Positions 61,301 to 64,000 of a stretch of DNA of 64,000 nucleotides are shown one piece after another. The notes under the pieces were generated by a model. The model ran no database searches. It was not told the DNA's origin and worked only from the letters and a program-made list of their open reading frames with translations. Position numbers and translations under genes: made by a program. The stretch lies in contig JAFEBL010000017.1 in assembly GCA_018242665.1 (NCBI GenBank), positions 186,001 through 250,000 of the forward strand, written 5' to 3'. The DNA comes from Nitrospira sp. GTDB taxonomy: Bacteria > Nitrospirota > Nitrospiria > Nitrospirales > Nitrospiraceae. Position 1 is the stretch's first letter, and each line of letters starts with the position of its first letter.

Positions 61301-63690
61301 TCCCGCCGAACGCGTACCATACCCAGCTGCGCATGGATGCGTGCGAGGAGTTCACGCGCGCTAAACGGCTTGATGAGGTAATCATCGGCCCCATACTCCA
61401 CGCCTTCGATACGCGAGTCTTCGCCGGCTCTGGCGGAGAGGAGAATGACCGGAACGGTCTTCAACGCCGGATCCCGGCGCAGCTCGCGCAGCAGGCCGAA
61501 CCCGTCGAGCCTGGGCATCATGACGTCGCTCAGGATCAAATCCGGCCGTATTTTCCGCGCGGCGGCCAATGCGGCCTCGCCGTCTGGAGCCGCCTCGACC
61601 GCATAGCGCTCGGCGAGCAATCGCACAACGTAATGCCGCATGTCGGCATTGTCGTCGACTACGAGGATACGCGGGGCGGATTGATCCCCAGGAAGCGGCG
61701 CGACATCGAGAGCCTGCGGGACTGATTCGGCGTGAGCCGTCGCTCCCGGCTTGAATGGCTCCGGCTGCTTGTCCGCCGCCCGCCCCACGACTGAGTCCGC
61801 TTCAGGCAACCATCGCAGGACTTCGTCAACGAACGGAGCAGCGCCTCCTCTGATGGGCGGCATGGACACACGTGCGCCGATCCTCCCAGGCGGCAGATGC
61901 GCGCTACCGAACGGAATCGTCACGATAAACCGGCTGCCGTCTCCTACCAGGCTTTCGGCGCGCACCGTTCCGCCATGGAGTGTGATGAGCTCCTGCACCA
62001 GCGCCAGTCCGATGCCGCTTCCCTTATGGCTCCGGCTTCGCATATGTTCGGCACGGTAGAAGCGTTCAAACAGCCGGGGGATGGCCTCCGCCGGAATGCC
62101 GACGCCGGTATCACGCACTGTCAGGATGGCCTGTCGCGCAGGAGAGGAGGCATGCTTCAGACCTTCCGGAGCCTCGATGGTGGCTGCTGTCAGCGTGATG
62201 TGGATCTCACCTTCGAATGTGAATTTGAAGGCGTTGCTGATGAGATTCAGCACGATCTTTTCCCACATGCCGCGATCGACATAGACCGGCTCCGCCAGAG
62301 ACGGACAATCGACGGTCAATGTCAATCCCGCCCGCTCCACGGCTGACTGGAAACAGCTGGCCAATTCTGCGGTGAACGCGCCGAGGTCCGTTGGTTCGTA
62401 TCGCGCCTGCGCCCGTCCCGCTTCAATCCGCGAGAAATCGAGCAGATTGTTCACCAGGCGGAGCAGGCGTTCGCCGTTGCGGCTGACCATCTCCAATTGC
62501 GTTTTCGCCGCCGGGGGAAGCGCAGTCGGGCTGCTGGCCAACAGTTCTTCTACCGGCCCCAGCATCAGCGTGAGGGGCGTTCGGAACTCATGGCTGACGT
62601 TGGAGAAGAAGGCGGTCTTGGCACGGTCGAGCTCGGCGAGGGCCTCCGCGCGGCGTGTTTCAGCTTCATACGCCCGGGCAATGGCGACGGCGGTGCCGAT
62701 CCGGGACGCCACGAGGTCGAGGAAGTTTCGATAGCGCTCGTCGAACGGGAGACGGGCGCTGATCCCGGCGACCAGAAATCCTGCTGCCTGACGGGGGACC
62801 GTCGATCGGATGGGCACGACGGCCGCTTCTTTCGGCGGCTCACCCCAAGGGCTTACAGGAAATGCGGGAAACCGTCGCTCCACATGCCGAACGATCTGAA
62901 TGTCTTCGGTTCGCAGCGCCTCAGACGCGGGCCAGACCTCGGGCTCAGTCCCACCATTCAGTGCTATCACCAGAGGAGCGCCCGCTTGCCCTGGTGATAA
63001 TCCCGACCAGCCGGCCAGACGCGCGCACCGCCGATCCGCATCGATCACATACAGCAACGAGAAGGAAACGTCTCTGGGATGTCTCGACAGGACCTCGGTC
63101 GCCGCAGCACAGGTTTGCTCGGCACTTCTCCTTTCGAGCGAGGCCGCGCCCAAATCTTTCAAGATACCGATGCGCCGCTCCCCGATGACCTTGTCGGTGA
63201 TTTCATGGACGGTGGCCAACACGCCGCCGATGCCGCCGGGCATCAGATGATCTGGCACAGGGCTGTACGCAATGGTGAAATGCGTCTCCTCCAGAAACCC
63301 GTGCCGGCCGATTTCGAGCAGGATATCGTCGTTCCACGTCGGAGGGCCGCCCTGAAACGGGACGTCGATCAATGGCTTGAGAATGTGCCAGATTTCATTC
63401 CAGCAGTCCCGCACCGGTTGCCCCAGCGCCCCGGGATGTTTGTTCCCCAGAATCGGACGGTACGCGTCGTTGTAGAGCGAGATGTACTCCGGTCCCCACC
63501 ACAAGAGCAGCGGAAAGCGGTTCGCCAACATCAAACTGATCGTATTTTTTTGTGCAGGGGTCCAGGACTCGACCGGTCCCAACGGCGTCCGACTCCAATC
63601 GAGCGTACGGATACGCTCGCCCATTTCGCCGCCGCCCTTCAGGAAACTCCAGGGGTCTTCTGGAGGGATCAGTTGGTCCAGGCTGATCAT
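58366..63690 (-). CDS. giant hybrid sensor kinase: two transmitters and two receivers
   Basis: A 1774-residue cytoplasmic signalling protein. In order: a PAS-like domain (about 1-170), GAF-like (175-345), HisKA with SHEFRTPL (His about 365), HATPase (465-600; GSGIGLALV), receiver 1 (675-795; Asp in SDVMMP), GAF (805-970), PAS (975-1100), PAS (1105-1230), PAS (1235-1365), HisKA_3 (ELHDHLQQT, His about 1414), HATPase (1485-1580; FGLLSIRERM) and receiver 2 (1645-1765; MDISMPNMNG). No membrane helix is visible. Receiver 2 resembles NarL receivers but lacks the DNA-binding part. GAGGGAAA precedes the ATG at 63690. The signal is unknown; PAS/GAF may bind haem, flavin or other ligands. Confidence 0.94.
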   Translation of the reverse strand: MISLDQLIPPEDPWSFLKGGGEMGERIRTLDWSRTPLGPVESWTPAQKNTISLMLANRFPLLLWWGPEYISLYNDAYRPILGNKHPGALGQPVRDCWNEIWHILKPLIDVPFQGGPPTWNDDILLEIGRHGFLEETHFTIAYSPVPDHLMPGGIGGVLATVHEITDKVIGERRIGILKDLGAASLERRSAEQTCAAATEVLSRHPRDVSFSLLYVIDADRRCARLAGWSGLSPGQAGAPLVIALNGGTEPEVWPASEALRTEDIQIVRHVERRFPAFPVSPWGEPPKEAAVVPIRSTVPRQAAGFLVAGISARLPFDERYRNFLDLVASRIGTAVAIARAYEAETRRAEALAELDRAKTAFFSNVSHEFRTPLTLMLGPVEELLASSPTALPPAAKTQLEMVSRNGERLLRLVNNLLDFSRIEAGRAQARYEPTDLGAFTAELASCFQSAVERAGLTLTVDCPSLAEPVYVDRGMWEKIVLNLISNAFKFTFEGEIHITLTAATIEAPEGLKHASSPARQAILTVRDTGVGIPAEAIPRLFERFYRAEHMRSRSHKGSGIGLALVQELITLHGGTVRAESLVGDGSRFIVTIPFGSAHLPPGRIGARVSMPPIRGGAAPFVDEVLRWLPEADSVVGRAADKQPEPFKPGATAHAESVPQALDVAPLPGDQSAPRILVVDDNADMRHYVVRLLAERYAVEAAPDGEAALAAARKIRPDLILSDVMMPRLDGFGLLRELRRDPALKTVPVILLSARAGEDSRIEGVEYGADDYLIKPFSARELLARIHAQLGMVRVRRESEARMAAELEAMTRLCETGNRCVQAGEEVTRCLDQFVEAAIALTGASKGNLQVLNRTTGALTIAAHRGFEKSFLDFFAEVRASEKAACGAAMDAHERIVVGDVAQSPLFAGEPSLNVLLAAGVRAVQSTPLISSAGAVLGMISTHFAAPHLPDQMALRLMDLLARQAADYLERKWAEEVLRTSEERLRAMFKQAATGIVVVDLEGRFLEVNERMCQIVHRTREQLLACSCADLTHPDDWSCNRSRMEEVAAGTLEEYVIEKRYGRPDGTWVWVNVAVSALRDGHGQPQGLLAVVQDSDARKRAEQAVRESEARFREMADNAPVMVWVTDQTGFCNFLSQSWYDFTGQTAQAGLGFGWIDAVHPDDRRQARDVFMGASVRSEAFQVEYRLRRRDGAYRWAIDAAAPRRAESGEFLGYIGSVIDITERKQAEERLFEAHALLDSLLLSAPMGFCYMNRQLRYERINPRLAELNGLSVEAHIGKHVSDIVPSLAATVYEVTNRILSTGRPVINHEFSGETAAAPGVTRYWNENWYPVYDQMGEVRGFGVVVEDVTERKAAEAALREAQQRLRQWNVKLEQAVNVKTAELVQSQDRLRAMATELNLAEQRERKRLATELHDHLQQTLVLGKLKMGQGKRLAASMPALADVIEGTDAIFSDALQYTRTLVAELSPPVLRDHGLAAGLNWLADYMKKHEVSVTVVLPKDDGLRLPEDQSMLLFQSVRELLINSWKHGGTGQATVTMERPEGVLRIEVCDQGAGFDPSIVTLQAGTGVSSKFGLLSIRERMRALGGSFEIQSGPNQGTRAILMLPVGGDPWVAESGQPITLAVDPSMNGSTIAPAPSAASAAGIRVLLVDDHAMVRQGLRSMLDAYDDIQVIGEAQDGVEAVRLARELRPRVVVMDISMPNMNGIEATAEIKAQYPDTTVIGLSVNADSENAEAMARAGAMRLLTKEMAVDSLYGAIREAVEAAEPTWEGLFST

Positions 63691-64000
63691 GATCGTGCCG
63701 TTTCCCTCAGACAGGAATCGAAGAGGCTCCTCCACGTCAGCGGGTCGCACAGGAACGCACCACGCCACTGCATGGCAGGCGAATAGAGAGCTGCCGCATT
63801 AAACGCCCCTCCTGTCCGGTTGTAAAGTATCCCTGGACGTGGCAGAGAGAGAACTAGGGATTTGCCTAGGATGAACAAGCACGGCGACCGGTCTATCCGG
63901 CAGCTCAGAGTCCACCGGTAGGGATAGCGGCGAGGCACTACTTGGAGATCGCTGGGGCGGTCAGGGCCTGTGAGCCTTCGTTGGATACCGGCACAGGGCT
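63691..64000. other. upstream region of the hybrid kinase, window edge
   Basis: About 310 nt upstream of the kinase start. I see no gene, only the likely promoter. A weak CTAGG/CCTAG dyad lies near 63857-63872. Any gene reading into this part from outside the window cannot be judged. Confidence 0.35.

Noticed and set aside
1-64000. CRISPR arrays, transposons, tRNA or rRNA genes
   Set aside because: No regularly spaced repeats, no transposase or integrase motifs, no terminal inverted repeats and no cloverleaf or rRNA-like sequence were found by eye.
1-64000. FNR/ANR boxes (TTGAT-N4-ATCAA) that would prove oxygen control
   Set aside because: Only half sites were found, mostly within genes. 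The low-oxygen proposal rests on gene content, not on operators.

Overview
The window looks like a high-GC chromosomal segment from a Nitrospira-like bacterium (Nitrospirota). This is inferred from the many small c-type cytochromes, the cytochrome b/c fusion beside a Rieske protein, and the overall gene content; no rRNA or other phylogenetic marker is present to prove it. I see no tRNA, rRNA, CRISPR array, transposase or integrase. Most real genes up to 9747 are on the plus strand. From 9756 to the right edge every gene is on the minus strand, in tight operons with many ATGA stop/start overlaps.

Layout. 1-3.2 kb: a NarL-type regulator with Glu in place of the phosphoacceptor Asp, a monoheme cytochrome, two small proteins and an RlaP-type nucleotidyltransferase. 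3.2-9.7 kb: a decayed Hsp20 gene, a predicted phosphoribosyltransferase, a BCAM0308-family protein, a tandem universal stress protein, a cytochrome c and a GNAT/ADP-forming acyl-CoA synthetase fusion. 9.7-12.7 kb: a pentaheme cytochrome, a b-type membrane protein, a diheme paralogue, a hemerythrin-like protein, a cytochrome c'-like lipoprotein and a YtxH protein. 12.9-18.4 kb: CopA with its CopZ chaperone, thioredoxin TrxC, a cytochrome c, PPK2 and a DsrE-like protein. 18.4-25.6 kb: tetraheme and diheme cytochromes, a sulfite-oxidase-like molybdoenzyme, OsmC, a TsdA-like diheme cytochrome, then cytochrome c, cytochrome b/c fusion and Rieske protein. 25.7-31.3 kb: CBS, DUF2892, two cytochromes, OsmC, Rnk, a second tandem Usp, a nucleotidyltransferase-like protein and tiny membrane proteins.

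31.5-45.5 kb: alpha-glucan phosphorylase, a trehalose-synthase-like glycosyltransferase, a VIT-family membrane protein, an Mla-type lipid transport operon, a bactofilin-like membrane protein, glycogen phosphorylase, GlgX and the frameshifted tail of a phosphoketolase gene. 45.5-53.8 kb: a DUF1207 protein and an RbbA/YhiI-type ABC efflux operon whose outer-membrane component is fused to a substrate-binding domain. 54-64 kb: zinc alcohol dehydrogenase, DUF2231, a truncated bactofilin-like paralogue, a GT39 glycosyltransferase and a 1774-residue hybrid kinase with two transmitters and two receivers.

Taken together, the genes resemble a low-oxygen and energy-starvation survival island, of the kind called lxa in Burkholderia cenocepacia (from which the BCAM0308 family takes its name), fused with a large periplasmic electron-transfer module. 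The stress proteins, polyphosphate kinase, glycogen breakdown, alcohol dehydrogenase and former phosphoketolase suit dormancy or fermentation. The cytochromes, molybdoenzyme and bc-type complex suit periplasmic oxidation of reduced sulfur or other donors. Three decayed genes (Hsp20, phosphoketolase, bactofilin-like) show that the island is being remodelled.
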